Shown here: positions 52,563-61,862 of the stretch, in pieces
How the letters are laid out: each line of letters starts with the position of its first letter
Numbering within the stretch: the first letter of the stretch is position 1
NCBI GenBank assembly: GCA_964535825.1
Contig: CAZHUC010000008.1
Location: 1 to 64,000 of the forward strand
Direction: 5' to 3'
DNA length: 64,000 nt
Source: CAZAQK01 sp964535825
Lineage (GTDB): Bacteria; Pseudomonadota; Alphaproteobacteria; Rickettsiales; SXRF01
Translations under genes and position numbers: made by a program
The notes under the pieces: generated by a model
Told to the model about the DNA's origin: nothing
What the model saw: only the letters and a program-made list of their open reading frames with translations
Databases searched by the model: none

Positions 52563-53222
52563 ATCAGCAACATTCCCACCCGTTGATGGCAGGCGCGCTG
52601 CCGCAACAGCGTATGCGTTAAAGGCTTTATAGGCAGGCTTGACAGCGGCGGGCGCTGCATCCACCACGGTGGCTTCCTGAACCGTATCATCCACGTCTGT
52701 TTCTGTTTGTGCGGTATTGGCAGGTGATGCTGCGCGTACGGGCGCAGGTTTCTCCTGCGCTGGTGAAGTGATCTGTTTGAGCATTTGGCTGAAAGCACCC
52801 GCAGGTTCTGCCCGCGGCAGCGATGCGTTGCTTGGTTTATATTTCACATAGCTGTTCACGATGATCTTTTCATATTCATTCAATACACCGCGCAACATGT
52901 TCTGCGCTTCTGGCGGCAGGTTCTGGCCGATCATCTGGGCAAGCAGTGTGGCCGGCGCACCAATGGGAGCGCCAGGCGAGAGATTATTGGCCGTTACCAC
53001 CAACGATTGTGCAATGGCAGCAGAAGGTGATGATGGTGTGCCGGTGGTTTGTGGCAGAAGCTGATTATTGCCACTTGCGTTTGGGTCTATTTGCGCGCTA
53101 GATACTGGAGGAGCTACGGCGGTGGGTGGTACGCGCAGCGTATTACTTTCAGGCACTGGTGTAGCGACCAGAGATGGCTGGGGAGTAACTGATGTAAGAG
53201 TTGTATTGATCAGGGGCAACAT
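52530..53222 (-). CDS. Hypothetical Ala/Pro-rich protein
   Basis: About 230 residues from the ATG at 53222 (MLPLINTTLTSV). Low-complexity Pro/Ala/Thr-rich stretches at about 15-75 and 145-200 surround a more structured centre, about 80-140 (LLAQMIGQNLPPEAQNML...NEYEKIIVNSYV). There is no signal peptide or membrane helix. The composition recalls flagellar hook-length or other linker proteins, but nothing firm can be said. The 3' end overlaps the bc1 chaperone gene by 33 bp. Confidence 0.6.
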   Translation of the reverse strand: MLPLINTTLTSVTPQPSLVATPVPESNTLRVPPTAVAPPVSSAQIDPNASGNNQLLPQTTGTPSSPSAAIAQSLVVTANNLSPGAPIGAPATLLAQMIGQNLPPEAQNMLRGVLNEYEKIIVNSYVKYKPSNASLPRAEPAGAFSQMLKQITSPAQEKPAPVRAASPANTAQTETDVDDTVQEATVVDAAPAAVKPAYKAFNAYAVAAARLPSTGGNVADSVDETKVASE

Positions 53223-53388
53223 GGCCAAGCACTCTACTTGAGTAACATATATTAGTATTTGACCAGAAAATGCACTAAAAGTCAATCTAAAGGCTTGCTA
53301 ACCTTATGAAAATATTAATAAATATACCTTATAAATCCGCTAGAGAATGTTAAGTATAGACCACTAACCTATTGTAATGCATGGATAT

Positions 53389-54096
53389 ATGAATAAATTT
53401 TTACTAATTATCACGCTGCTTTTTACTTTTGCCACTTTTATCGTTCTTTGGATCACGCAGGGCGACAATAGCTCAGGAAATGGCAACGAAATGGCCACGG
53501 CCATTGAATCAGGAGATTCCTATGGCGATGAGCAAGGTGCTGCCGCGATCGGCGGTGCATTCACCCTGACCGACCAATACGGACGTGTGCGCACCGACCT
53601 GGATTTCCGCGGTCGTACCATGCTGGTATTCTTCGGATTTACGAATTGTCCCGATATTTGCCCGGTTACGGTTGCTACCTTATCGAGCCTTATGGAGCTT
53701 TTGGGGGATAAGGCCAGCCAGGTTGCGCCTGTCTTCATTACGGTTGACCCTAAGCGTGACACACCGCAGGTGATGAAAGACTACCTGAAGAATTTTGATA
53801 ACCGCATTGTGGCACTCACCGGATCTCCTGATGTCATCAAAGAAGTGACGAACACTTACAAGGTCTATTACTCCATGCGCTCAGATGACGACGATGAAGA
53901 GGAAGCCGGTGATACAGGTTACGGATCATCAACCGACCATTCTGCGCACGCGGGGCATGGTGGCGGTAGTTCATATCAGGTGGATCATTCTGGCTATATC
54001 TATGTCATGGATAAGGAGGGTCGCTATGTGAAGCATTTCCCTTACAATGTGTCTGAGCAGGAGCTCGCCGACGAACTCAAACCTTTCCTGAAATAG
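53389..54096 (+). CDS. SCO1/SenC-type copper chaperone
   Basis: Membrane-anchored thioredoxin-fold protein that loads copper into cytochrome c oxidase. 235 residues from the ATG at 53389: N-terminal anchor (FLLIITLLFTFATFIVLWI), FGFTNCPDICPVT with the CxxxC copper site, VFITVDPKRDTPQVM, and the third ligand His in DHSGYIYVMD. Unusual is an acidic and His/Gly-rich insertion of about 35 residues just before that His. Cytochrome oxidase genes are not in the window. The gmk gene follows 7 bp downstream. Confidence 0.94.
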   Translation: MNKFLLIITLLFTFATFIVLWITQGDNSSGNGNEMATAIESGDSYGDEQGAAAIGGAFTLTDQYGRVRTDLDFRGRTMLVFFGFTNCPDICPVTVATLSSLMELLGDKASQVAPVFITVDPKRDTPQVMKDYLKNFDNRIVALTGSPDVIKEVTNTYKVYYSMRSDDDDEEEAGDTGYGSSTDHSAHAGHGGGSSYQVDHSGYIYVMDKEGRYVKHFPYNVSEQELADELKPFLK

Positions 54097-54103
54097 AACG
54101 CCT

Positions 54104-54757
54104 ATGTCATTGCAGCACGGTCTGGAACTGGGAAGAAGAGGCTTGATGTTCATCCTGTCCTCTCCTTCGGGGGCGGGCAAGACCACCTTGTCAAAGCGCC
54201 TGCTGGAAACATACAGCAATGCTGCAGCACATGAGAAGATCGTAATGTCAGTATCGGTCACCACCCGCACGAGCAGGCCGGGTGAAGTGGATGGTAAGGA
54301 TTATTTCTTCATAGACCATGAACGTTACCTCAACATGGTGAGTGCCGGCGAATTGCTTGAACATGCACGCGTGTTCGATCATCATTATGGCACACCACGC
54401 AAATTTGTGGCTGATAACCTGAACAGCGGTACGGATGTGCTGTTCGATATTGACTGGCAGGGCACAAAACAGCTTAAGGAAAAGGCCTCTGACGAAGTGG
54501 TGAGCGTATTCATATTGCCGCCGTCTATGGCCGAGCTGGAACGTCGCCTGAATTCCCGTGCACAGGACAGTGCCGAGGTAGTGGCAAAGCGCATGAGCAA
54601 GGCACGCGCCGAGATCAGTCACTGGCATGAATATGATTATGTGCTGATCAATCAGGACGTAGAAGAAACGCTTTCGCGTATTGATGCCATCTTGAAAGCA
54701 GAGCGCTTAAGGCGTACGCGTCAAGAAAAACTCGCCAGCTTTATTGCGGGGTTATAG
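54104..54757 (+). CDS. gmk: Guanylate kinase
   Basis: Phosphorylates GMP to GDP. 217 residues: P-loop SSPSGAGKTTLSKRLL, GMP-binding SVSVTTRTSRPGEVDGKDYFF, EHARVFDHHYGTP, FDIDWQGTKQL, and the lid with SRAQDSAEVVAKRMSKA. The start at 54104 gives a slightly long N terminus; the P-loop domain begins near residue 14. Confidence 0.97.
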   Translation: MSLQHGLELGRRGLMFILSSPSGAGKTTLSKRLLETYSNAAAHEKIVMSVSVTTRTSRPGEVDGKDYFFIDHERYLNMVSAGELLEHARVFDHHYGTPRKFVADNLNSGTDVLFDIDWQGTKQLKEKASDEVVSVFILPPSMAELERRLNSRAQDSAEVVAKRMSKARAEISHWHEYDYVLINQDVEETLSRIDAILKAERLRRTRQEKLASFIAGL

Positions 54758-54761
54758 TTCT

Positions 54762-55073
54762 TTATCTGTTTGGCGTATAGCCATCAGAGATATTTACTTT
54801 GGTGCACCAGCTTTTGTGGTCTTCTTCGAGTTTATTGGCTTGAACATGTTTGTAGACTGCATAGGCAAGAGCGCCGATAGCAACGATGCCTGCCGTAAAT
54901 GCCAGCTCTTTTTTTGTTTTTGGTACATCAGTAACAGCCAAAATCTCTAAAGCTGCCCAGCCCGCACTACCGGCAAGGCCAAGGGCTGTCATCGCCTTTG
55001 CTTCGCCGCGCGTTTCTGCAATTTCGTGCTCTTTGGCTTTTTTCTTGGCATGTAATTCTTGCAGCGTTGTCAT
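54762..55073 (-). CDS. Small membrane protein with N-terminal coiled coil
   Basis: 103 residues. A charged N-terminal helix (LQELHAKKKAKEHEIAETRG, about 3-23) precedes two membrane helices, about 28-47 and 60-78, and a short polar tail. AGAGG lies 7 bases upstream of the ATG. No family recognised. It sits between the convergent gmk and the co-oriented rsmA. Confidence 0.65.
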   Translation of the reverse strand: MTTLQELHAKKKAKEHEIAETRGEAKAMTALGLAGSAGWAALEILAVTDVPKTKKELAFTAGIVAIGALAYAVYKHVQANKLEEDHKSWCTKVNISDGYTPNR

Positions 55074-55162
55074 GCATAACCTCTACACCAGCATTCTAAC
55101 ACAATAAATTGCTGGTAATGTTACAGGAATATGAAAGTTTGGATGGTTGTAATATATTGAAT

Positions 55163-56047
55163 TTATATGATTTTATAAGACCTTGCCAGATTGCACAGGC
55201 CCATCAGGTCTACCTGTTCTGCCCGAAGCGTGCCCTCGATACCTGCCGCAGCAAGCAGTTTTTCGGTATCGCAGCCGAGAGGCTTCAGGGCCTGCCTGAG
55301 CATTTTCCTGCGCTGTCCGAAGGCGGCGGCCACTACTTTTTCCAGCGTTTCCTTTTTCACATCCACCAGTGGTTTTGCTCGTGGTGTAAGGGTCACTACC
55401 TGCGAGGAGACCTTCGGCGGTGGTGTGAACGCGCCGGGTGGCAGGTCCATATCGGTGCGTACCTCACAGAGCCACTGGCTGATGATAGAAAGCCTGCCGT
55501 AATCCTTATTGCCATGGGTGGCAGTGATGCGCTCGGCCACTTCTTTCTGGAACATCAGCGTCATGGATTCAATGGAGGTTGGGTCTTTGTAAACAGCATC
55601 CAGCCAGTTCAGCAGCATCTGTGTGCCGACATTATAAGGCAGGTTGGCCACGATCCTGCGTGGGGCAGGAATATCTGTGATGTTAACTTCCAACGCATCG
55701 CCGTGGATGATTTCCAGTTGTGCACCAACCACATCTTTGAGTTGCTGCATGATGGCAAGGCAGCGCGCATCTTTTTCAATGACATAGAGTTTCTTGACAC
55801 CGGCTTTAAGCAGTGAGCGCGTAAGCCCACCCGGCCCCGGCCCTACTTCAATCACATTGCACTGACTCAAATCACCGGCATAGCGCGCAATATCATCGGT
55901 GATGCGGCCATCGAGCAGGAAATGCTGGCCTAGGGATTTCTTTGCCAGCAGCTCGTGCTGGTCGATGACCTGCTTCAGCGGCGGCAGTTTGGAGAGTGCA
56001 TTCAAAACTATATGCTTTCGTAAGGAAGGGGCTATAATGGCGGCCAT
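55163..56047 (-). CDS. rsmA: 16S rRNA dimethyladenosine transferase
   Basis: Dimethylates A1518 and A1519 of 16S rRNA. 294 residues: KKSLGQHFLLD, SAM motif I EVGPGPGGLTRSLL, motif II VIEKDARC, motif IV VANLPYNVGTQ with the catalytic NLPY, and MTLMFQKEVAERI. The N terminus is about 15 residues longer than usual with no internal Met, so a TTG start further in is possible. It is divergent from cobD. Confidence 0.96.
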   Translation of the reverse strand: MAAIIAPSLRKHIVLNALSKLPPLKQVIDQHELLAKKSLGQHFLLDGRITDDIARYAGDLSQCNVIEVGPGPGGLTRSLLKAGVKKLYVIEKDARCLAIMQQLKDVVGAQLEIIHGDALEVNITDIPAPRRIVANLPYNVGTQMLLNWLDAVYKDPTSIESMTLMFQKEVAERITATHGNKDYGRLSIISQWLCEVRTDMDLPPGAFTPPPKVSSQVVTLTPRAKPLVDVKKETLEKVVAAAFGQRRKMLRQALKPLGCDTEKLLAAAGIEGTLRAEQVDLMGLCNLARSYKII

Positions 56048-56094
56048 GATAGCATAACAACGACACCCTGCAAACTGTGCAGGTGGCAGGATCC

Positions 56095-57015
56095 ATGGAC
56101 AGCGCCTTTATCATTATATGTGCCCTATTGCTTAATGCGCTCTTTGCCGGACCACGGCGCTTATATGAGCATCTTGGGGTGTTGGAGGTCATGCACATGC
56201 CGGCAAAGAAACTGCGTGAGGTAGAGCGTAAACTGAACCGTGAGCACAGGCCAGAAAGCGAGCTGGAAATGCGCGGGTATGTGGTGCTGGCGGCGGGAAT
56301 ATGTGCGGCACTGGCGATCGGCTGGCTATTGCATGCGGTAAGTGCCGCTACCAGCGAATTATTCGAGATATTTGTGCTGGCATTGCTACTGCCCGTGCGT
56401 CCGACCATCGATCTTGCAAGCACTGTGAAAAAGAATCTTGAACAGAATAAGCTGAAGCAGGCACGCGAAGTTTTCGCGCAAACCACATGGCGTCATCACG
56501 CCGTTATGGATGAGCATTCACTGGCACGCGCGGCGATTGAGATCATCGCCGTGTATTTTTCCGAGCGCATCATGAGTCCGCTGGTGTTTTATATGCTGCT
56601 TGGATTACCCGGTGCACTGGTGGTGATATTCATCACCATGCTGCATGATACGGTATCGGGCGGTAAATTCGGTAATGCCGCAAAACAGGCCTATGCGCTG
56701 GTGCACTGGATACCTTCACGGCTTGCGGCGTGTGTATGGATAGTAGCAACATTGTTTATGCCTGAAGGCAAGATCAAGCTGGTGGCCGCCCGTCTCTGGC
56801 CGCTGATGACCGATCAAAAGGTGCAGTCACTGGCACTTTCCTGCGCAGGGCATGCGATGAATGTATCGCTTGGTGGGCCAACATCAGTTTATTCAGGTGG
56901 CAAATGGCTGGGGAATGGAACGCCCAAGATCATGCCTTCCCACATTGGTGTGGCGCTTTATCTATTCGCGGTACTTCATGTGCTGCTTGTTATCATCCTT
57001 GGGCTTGTTCTTTGA
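56095..57015 (+). CDS. cobD: Adenosylcobinamide-phosphate synthase CobD/CbiB
   Basis: Inner-membrane enzyme that attaches aminopropanol (phosphate) to cobyric acid in cobalamin synthesis. 306 residues from the ATG at 56095 (AGGA upstream) with several membrane helices. Motifs: a degenerate N terminus NALFAGPRRLYEHLG, DEHSLARAAIEIIAVYFSERIMSPLVFY (the conserved RDT/E-x-SENxxD-like block is altered), FGNAAKQAYALVHWIPSRLA and SVYSGGKWLGNG. No other cob genes are in the window. The 3' end overlaps the convergent patatin gene by 54 bp. Confidence 0.85.
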   Translation: MDSAFIIICALLLNALFAGPRRLYEHLGVLEVMHMPAKKLREVERKLNREHRPESELEMRGYVVLAAGICAALAIGWLLHAVSAATSELFEIFVLALLLPVRPTIDLASTVKKNLEQNKLKQAREVFAQTTWRHHAVMDEHSLARAAIEIIAVYFSERIMSPLVFYMLLGLPGALVVIFITMLHDTVSGGKFGNAAKQAYALVHWIPSRLAACVWIVATLFMPEGKIKLVAARLWPLMTDQKVQSLALSCAGHAMNVSLGGPTSVYSGGKWLGNGTPKIMPSHIGVALYLFAVLHVLLVIILGLVL

Positions 57016-58050
57016 CTTCTTCTTCCAGCTTTCGCGCAGGAATTTCTCGCGGATATTAACGGTGGACCGTTCGCCAATATCTTTCCAGTTCTCTTTTAGC
57101 CAGTGGTCGGCCTCTTTACGACCAAGATCTTTCAGGAACATGAAAAAGTCCCAATCTGCATTGATCTTGCTGGAGGCATTGAGGTTATGGATCTGGCTAG
57201 ATGAATAGATAAGATGGATGTGCATATCCTTGTAACGACCGTGTTCCAGCTTGCCATCTTTGATAAGGCGTGAGACAAATTCAATGGCGCGCATCTCTGC
57301 GATCAAGCTGGAATTGAAGGAAATTTCATTAAGGCGGTTGATGATGTCGGTCGCTTTGGTCGGAAGCTGATCGTTGTGGATAGGGTTGATCTGCACCAGT
57401 ACCACATCTTCCGAACCGCATTCGTAAATGAGTGGGTAAATGACGGGGTTACCCATATAGCCGCCGTCCCAGTAATGTTCGCCATCAATTTCTACTGCCT
57501 GGAACAGGAACGGGATGCAGGATGAAGCGAGGAGCACATCTGTCGACATCTCGTCGCAGCGGAATACGCGTGCCTGCCCGCTTGACACATGGGTGGCAGC
57601 AACGAACAGGCGAATGATGCTGCAGGCGCGCAGCGCATCCATATCCAGAAGGTCATCCAGAATGCCGCGTATCGGATTTATATTAAGCGGGTTGAACACA
57701 TAAGGCGAGAATACGCGGCTCATCATATCGAACCAGAAATAGCCCGGTGTAAAATCCATATTCCAGCCGGTCAGTATCCTGTCGAGTGGTAACTTATGAA
57801 GCGGTGTGAATGCTGCTGCTTCGCTGGTGCGTCGCCAGAAATCCTCGAGGCATTGTTTTGCGCCATCGCGGCCATTATTCATGTAGCCGCTGACCAGCAT
57901 CGCTCCGTTCATTGCTCCGGCGCTGGTGCCGCTGATGCCATCGATGGTCAGCTTTTCTTCTTCAAGAAGGCGGTCAAGTACACCCCATGTGTATGCGCCG
58001 TGCGCACCACCGCCCTGTAGGGCCAGGTTTATCTTCTTAGTGGCTGCCAC
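56962..58050 (-). CDS. Patatin-like phospholipase
   Basis: 362 residues from a GTG start that shares one base with the bdhA stop. Patatin motifs: oxyanion loop QGGGAHGAYTWGVL near residue 12, nucleophile GISGTSAGAMNGA (Ser about 42), and the catalytic Asp in DGGYMGNPV. The C terminus is Lys-rich. It probably hydrolyses a lipid acyl ester; the linkage to 3-hydroxybutyrate dehydrogenase suggests a role in storage-lipid or poly-hydroxybutyrate metabolism, but this is inference. Confidence 0.92.
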   Translation of the reverse strand: MAATKKINLALQGGGAHGAYTWGVLDRLLEEEKLTIDGISGTSAGAMNGAMLVSGYMNNGRDGAKQCLEDFWRRTSEAAAFTPLHKLPLDRILTGWNMDFTPGYFWFDMMSRVFSPYVFNPLNINPIRGILDDLLDMDALRACSIIRLFVAATHVSSGQARVFRCDEMSTDVLLASSCIPFLFQAVEIDGEHYWDGGYMGNPVIYPLIYECGSEDVVLVQINPIHNDQLPTKATDIINRLNEISFNSSLIAEMRAIEFVSRLIKDGKLEHGRYKDMHIHLIYSSSQIHNLNASSKINADWDFFMFLKDLGRKEADHWLKENWKDIGERSTVNIREKFLRESWKKKSKNKPKDDNKQHMKYRE

Positions 58051-58832
58051 TACTGTGCTACCCAGCCACCACTCATGGTGATGACCTCGCCGGTCATTGA
58101 ACCGCCATTATCATTGCACAGGAAGGCGATCATCGCGCCAATCTGTTCTGGTTTGATGAAGCGTTTGTTCGGCTGTTTTTCACCTAGCAGCTGCGCAGTG
58201 GATTCTTCAATGCTGATACCTTTTTCTTTGGCTTTATCTTCAATTTGTTTTTGCACCAAAGGTGTGTGTACCCAACCCGGGCAAATGGCATTACAGGTGA
58301 TGTTGCTTTCTGCATTTTCCAGCGCGACCACTTTGGTAAGGCCAATGATCCCGTGCTTTGCCGCGACATAAGCTGCCTTATGTTTTGAGGCAACCAAGCC
58401 ATGCACGGAGGCGATGTTGATGATGCGACCAAAATTATTTTTCTTCATCAGCGGAATGGCTGCTTTCGCAGAGTGAAATGCTGAAGAAAGATTGATGGCT
58501 ATGATGGCATCCCACTTGTCATCAGGGAAGTCTTCGGTAGCAGCGGTGTGCTGGATACCTGCATTATTTACCAGAATATCTACGCTTCCGAACTGCCGTT
58601 CACATTGCGCTACCATATCAGCGATTTGCGCAGGCTTAGACATATCCGCCGGTGAGTAATCTGCGCTGATGCGGTGATTGCTTTGTGTATCTTTTACCAG
58701 TTTATCAATGGCGGCTTTATCGCCGAAGCCATTGAACAGGATGTTGCATCCCTCATCTGCTAGTGTTTGCGCGATGGCAAGGCCGATACCAGAGGTTGAA
58801 CCTGTAACGATCGCATTTTTTCCTTTGAGCAT
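58050..58832 (-). CDS. bdhA: 3-hydroxybutyrate dehydrogenase
   Basis: Short-chain dehydrogenase that interconverts 3-hydroxybutyrate and acetoacetate with NAD. 260 residues: cofactor loop VTGSTSGIGLAIAQ, NNAGIQH, catalytic Ser in IINIASVHGLVASKHKAAYVAAKHG with the Tyr-x3-Lys, and the lid CPGWVHTPLVQKQI which, with HGLVAS, is typical of BdhA. The last residues GGWVAQ also match. It is the first gene of a pair with the patatin. Confidence 0.93.
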   Translation of the reverse strand: MLKGKNAIVTGSTSGIGLAIAQTLADEGCNILFNGFGDKAAIDKLVKDTQSNHRISADYSPADMSKPAQIADMVAQCERQFGSVDILVNNAGIQHTAATEDFPDDKWDAIIAINLSSAFHSAKAAIPLMKKNNFGRIINIASVHGLVASKHKAAYVAAKHGIIGLTKVVALENAESNITCNAICPGWVHTPLVQKQIEDKAKEKGISIEESTAQLLGEKQPNKRFIKPEQIGAMIAFLCNDNGGSMTGEVITMSGGWVAQ

Positions 58833-58894
58833 AGCCCGTCTCCATAAGATGTATGAGTTATCCGGAACTTAGCAAAGAAATGCTGAATTAAAAA

Positions 58895-60292
58895 TCATTT
58901 TGCAAAACGCAGGGTTATTTTCAGGCCCGGATTATTGTCATCAAGGATAATGGTCGCATCATGAATGCGGGCAACCGCCGCCACCATGGAAAGGCCCAGC
59001 CCGTTACCCTTGGTGTGACGGCTTTCTTCCATGCGGAAGAATTTTTCAAATACCTTGTGATGATATTGTTTAGGTATACCTGCCCCACTATCGGCGATGC
59101 TGACTTCCAGCGCATCGGGGAGCTCCTTGCATATAATGGAGATCACGCCACGCACCGGTGTGAATTTCAGCGCATTATCCAGTAGGTTAGCGAAGGCCTG
59201 CGTGAGCAGGTTCTTCTCGCCGTTGATCGTGGCGGTTTCAGGCAACTCACATTGCAGGTGGATGTTCTTCTCTGCCGCATAGGGTTCATAAAATTCCACC
59301 ATACCGGATAATATCTTGCGCAGGTCACACGGTTCGAACTGGCGGAACTCGGTGTTGGCTTCCAGCTCTGAGATCTTGAGAATGGAATTGAAGGTGGCAA
59401 CCAGCTCTTCCAGATCGCGTATGTTCTGCTCTAGCAGGATATACGAGGGATTGGATGGCTGCATGCCACGCATGCCGGCATCCAGCCTGCTGATGATACG
59501 GCTGAGCGGGCTGCGCAGATCGTGCGCGATATTATTGGCGAATTGTGAGAGGGATTCCAGCAGGTTCTGCGTGGTATCCAGCATGCGGTTCAAATTCGCT
59601 GATAGCTCGTCGAATTCATCGCCACCTCTGGTAAAGGGAATACGCACAGAAAGATTACCTCGCATGATGCGATTGGCAGAACGGTTGATGATGGAGAGTC
59701 GGCCGATAACGCTCCTGGTCATGATGAGTGCACCGATGAACGCCATCATAAAGGTAAGAAGCAGGCTTGCCCAGAAGGTCTGCGCAATGGTCTGTTCCAT
59801 TTTTTGTTTGTTCTGTGTGCTTTGCCCTACCAGCAAATAGCGCCACTTGGAAAGCGGAACGGTAATGGCGCTTACTTCAATACCGCTTGGTTTGCCGCGG
59901 CTGTCGACAATGAAGAAGCGTACCCATGACCCTTCTTTCTCGAAGTTAGTAACGCGTGTGGCGTTGTGTGGCCACTCATTCAGGTTGCCCGAGAGTTTTT
60001 CATAATCTTTGTTGACCAGCAGGTAGATCTCCGTGCCTTCCGGGTCGTTCGCCACCAGTTCTTTGATACTGGCTTCCAGCCCTTCCGAGCCGCGTTCCTG
60101 ATATTGGCTGAGCAGGTAGAAATATTGTCCACGAATGGAATCATCCACCTGATCTGCGATATATTTCATCGCAAAGGTATAAATGAACCCGAAGAGGATG
60201 ATCACCGAAAGCGAGAACAAGCCCACATAAACAAGGGCCAGACGAAAGGTGAATGTTTTTACGGTACGGGCGAGTTTTGACTCGAGTGTCAC
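58895..60292 (-). CDS. Sensor histidine kinase
   Basis: 465 residues from a GTG start directly behind the regulator stop. Two membrane helices (about 17-38 and 170-192) flank a periplasmic sensor. HAMP follows (SAN-RIMRGNLSVRIPF), then HisKA with His in FANNIAHDLRSPLSRI, and HATPase with N-box LLDNALKFTP, G1 DSGAGIP and G2 GNGLGLSMV. CusS/PfeS-like architecture; the stimulus is unknown. Forms a two-gene operon with the upstream response regulator. Confidence 0.94.
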   Translation of the reverse strand: MTLESKLARTVKTFTFRLALVYVGLFSLSVIILFGFIYTFAMKYIADQVDDSIRGQYFYLLSQYQERGSEGLEASIKELVANDPEGTEIYLLVNKDYEKLSGNLNEWPHNATRVTNFEKEGSWVRFFIVDSRGKPSGIEVSAITVPLSKWRYLLVGQSTQNKQKMEQTIAQTFWASLLLTFMMAFIGALIMTRSVIGRLSIINRSANRIMRGNLSVRIPFTRGGDEFDELSANLNRMLDTTQNLLESLSQFANNIAHDLRSPLSRIISRLDAGMRGMQPSNPSYILLEQNIRDLEELVATFNSILKISELEANTEFRQFEPCDLRKILSGMVEFYEPYAAEKNIHLQCELPETATINGEKNLLTQAFANLLDNALKFTPVRGVISIICKELPDALEVSIADSGAGIPKQYHHKVFEKFFRMEESRHTKGNGLGLSMVAAVARIHDATIILDDNNPGLKITLRFAK

Positions 60293-60964
60293 TTACGCTA
60301 CCAGTTTATATCCAGCGCCGCGCAGTGTCTGGATCATGCTCTTGTCAAAGCCCTTATCCACCTTTTGGCGCAGGCGTGAGATGTGCACGTCGATCACGTT
60401 GGTTTGCGGGTCGAAATTATAATCCCATACATGTTCAAGCAGCATGGTTCGGGTCACGACCGTGCCGGAGTTGCGCATGAGGAATTCGAGCAGCGCGAAT
60501 TCGCGCGCTTGCAGGTCGATGTCCTTCTCGCCACGTTTTACCGAGCGTGTGAGCAGGTCCAGTTCCAGATCACCACATTGCAGCTTGGTAACTGCCTTAG
60601 TGCCGGACTTGCGGCGGGTGATGGTTTCGATACGGGCGACCAGCTCGGTGAATGAATATGGTTTTGCCAGATAATCATCCGCGCCTGCTTTCAGGCCCTT
60701 CACGCGTTCTTCCACCTTGTCGAGCGCGGTCAGGATGATGATCGGGGTTTCATTGCCGGAGGCACGCAGTGTTTGCACGATGGTAACGCCGTCTATTTCT
60801 GGCACCATGCGGTCGATGATCATAGCATCGTATTTTTCGGAGGCGGCCATAAATAGGCCATCTTTTCCGGATTCAGCATGGTCCGCCACATAGCCTTGCT
60901 CGCGTAGGCCCTTGAGGAGATATTTTGCCGCTTCCTTATCGTCTTCAATGAGTAGCAATTTCAT
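60293..60964 (-). CDS. OmpR-family response regulator
   Basis: 223 residues from the ATG at 60964 (KLLLIEDDKEA). Receiver: acidic pair IEDD, phosphoacceptor Asp in AMIIDRMVPEIDG, Lys in DYLAKPYSFTEL. Winged helix with LQAREFALLEFLMRNSGTVVTRTMLLEHVWDYNFDPQTNVIDVHISRLRQKV, highly similar to the CopR/IrlR/QseB group. It is followed with no gap by its sensor kinase. An ATG at 60976 adds four residues. Confidence 0.95.
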   Translation of the reverse strand: MKLLLIEDDKEAAKYLLKGLREQGYVADHAESGKDGLFMAASEKYDAMIIDRMVPEIDGVTIVQTLRASGNETPIIILTALDKVEERVKGLKAGADDYLAKPYSFTELVARIETITRRKSGTKAVTKLQCGDLELDLLTRSVKRGEKDIDLQAREFALLEFLMRNSGTVVTRTMLLEHVWDYNFDPQTNVIDVHISRLRQKVDKGFDKSMIQTLRGAGYKLVA

Positions 60965-61024
60965 AGCTGAAGCCACTTTTTGTGAGACAGCCCTTGTACC
61001 GCTTTTGTGGTGATTTGTCTAGCG

Positions 61025-61861
61025 TTACCGCCCCATTTCGCGCCGTGTCTGGCTGATGGAAGCCTCGACGAATTTGCCCACCAGATTCATGCCTTTGCTG
61101 GCTAGATTCTTGATCATGTCCTTGGAATTTTCATATACGGCAAGCTGGCTCACGGCATACTGCATATGGGCGTTATCGATGAGTTTTATGGCAGCATCCC
61201 GCTTGGTTTTGTGCTCTTTAAGATACTGAATCAACTTATCTATTTGGTCTTTTTGCTTCAATCCCCCTTGCTGGATGAAAGCAAGCAGTTCACCGCGCAG
61301 CATGGGGTCTTCTACATGGGCAACGGCCTCATTGATGGCCTCAATGCTTTTGCCCTGAAGCTGTTTTATTACATCATTGATCTCTTTTACATCGTGGTTC
61401 AGTTCATCGGTGCGTTGCAGGAAATCATTATCTGCCAAAGGCTTAAGCAGAGCAGCGAACAGCACGGCATAATGCTGATATAGCTCCGAGATGCGCTCCC
61501 GCGTGGCGCGATCAGGCCGCGTTCTGCTAGAGGCAGGCATTTGATTTATAACCATAAGATCGGAGCTTGGCGAAAGCTGCCTTCCTTTGGGCTTAAAAGG
61601 CGAAAGAGGGTTTTCCTGCAAATAGCGCAGGCAGCTTAGGTCATAGGCAAGATTTTCAACATTCAAGCGCCCGCCATCTTCGAGTGCGGCTGGATCTTGC
61701 GAGAAAAAGGCACGCACCGCATCGTGGAAATAGTCGATCCGCGGGCGGAAATCCCCCTCACCTGCCAGCAATTCATGCTGGGTTTCGATCTCGCATATCT
61801 CCTGATACAGGCGGGTGAGCAGGCTTGTGAGTTGTTCTTGTTCAGCGGCGGATAGCTTCAT
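61025..61861 (-). CDS. Hypothetical helical protein
   Basis: 278 residues from the ATG at 61861. The open frame upstream is made of repeat sequence, so the longer start is rejected. It is predicted to be largely alpha-helical: QEQLTSLLTRLYQEICEIETQHELLAGEGDF at the start, then PSSDLMVINQMPASSRTRPDRA, and coiled helices to the end (VEASISQTRREMGR). No signal peptide, no membrane helix. No family recognised. It is divergent from hemW across a heptanucleotide-repeat region. Confidence 0.65.
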   Translation of the reverse strand: MKLSAAEQEQLTSLLTRLYQEICEIETQHELLAGEGDFRPRIDYFHDAVRAFFSQDPAALEDGGRLNVENLAYDLSCLRYLQENPLSPFKPKGRQLSPSSDLMVINQMPASSRTRPDRATRERISELYQHYAVLFAALLKPLADNDFLQRTDELNHDVKEINDVIKQLQGKSIEAINEAVAHVEDPMLRGELLAFIQQGGLKQKDQIDKLIQYLKEHKTKRDAAIKLIDNAHMQYAVSQLAVYENSKDMIKNLASKGMNLVGKFVEASISQTRREMGR

Positions 61862-61862
61862 T

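Noticed and set aside
53254..53284. TTGAC/GTCAA inverted repeat between the Ala/Pro-rich gene and the SCO gene
   Set aside because: Short, with poor promoter spacing (22 bp) on the minus strand; not convincing as an operator or promoter.
55700..56050. Cobalamin riboswitch upstream of cobD
   Set aside because: The upstream region is rsmA coding sequence, and no B12-box-like conserved core is visible.
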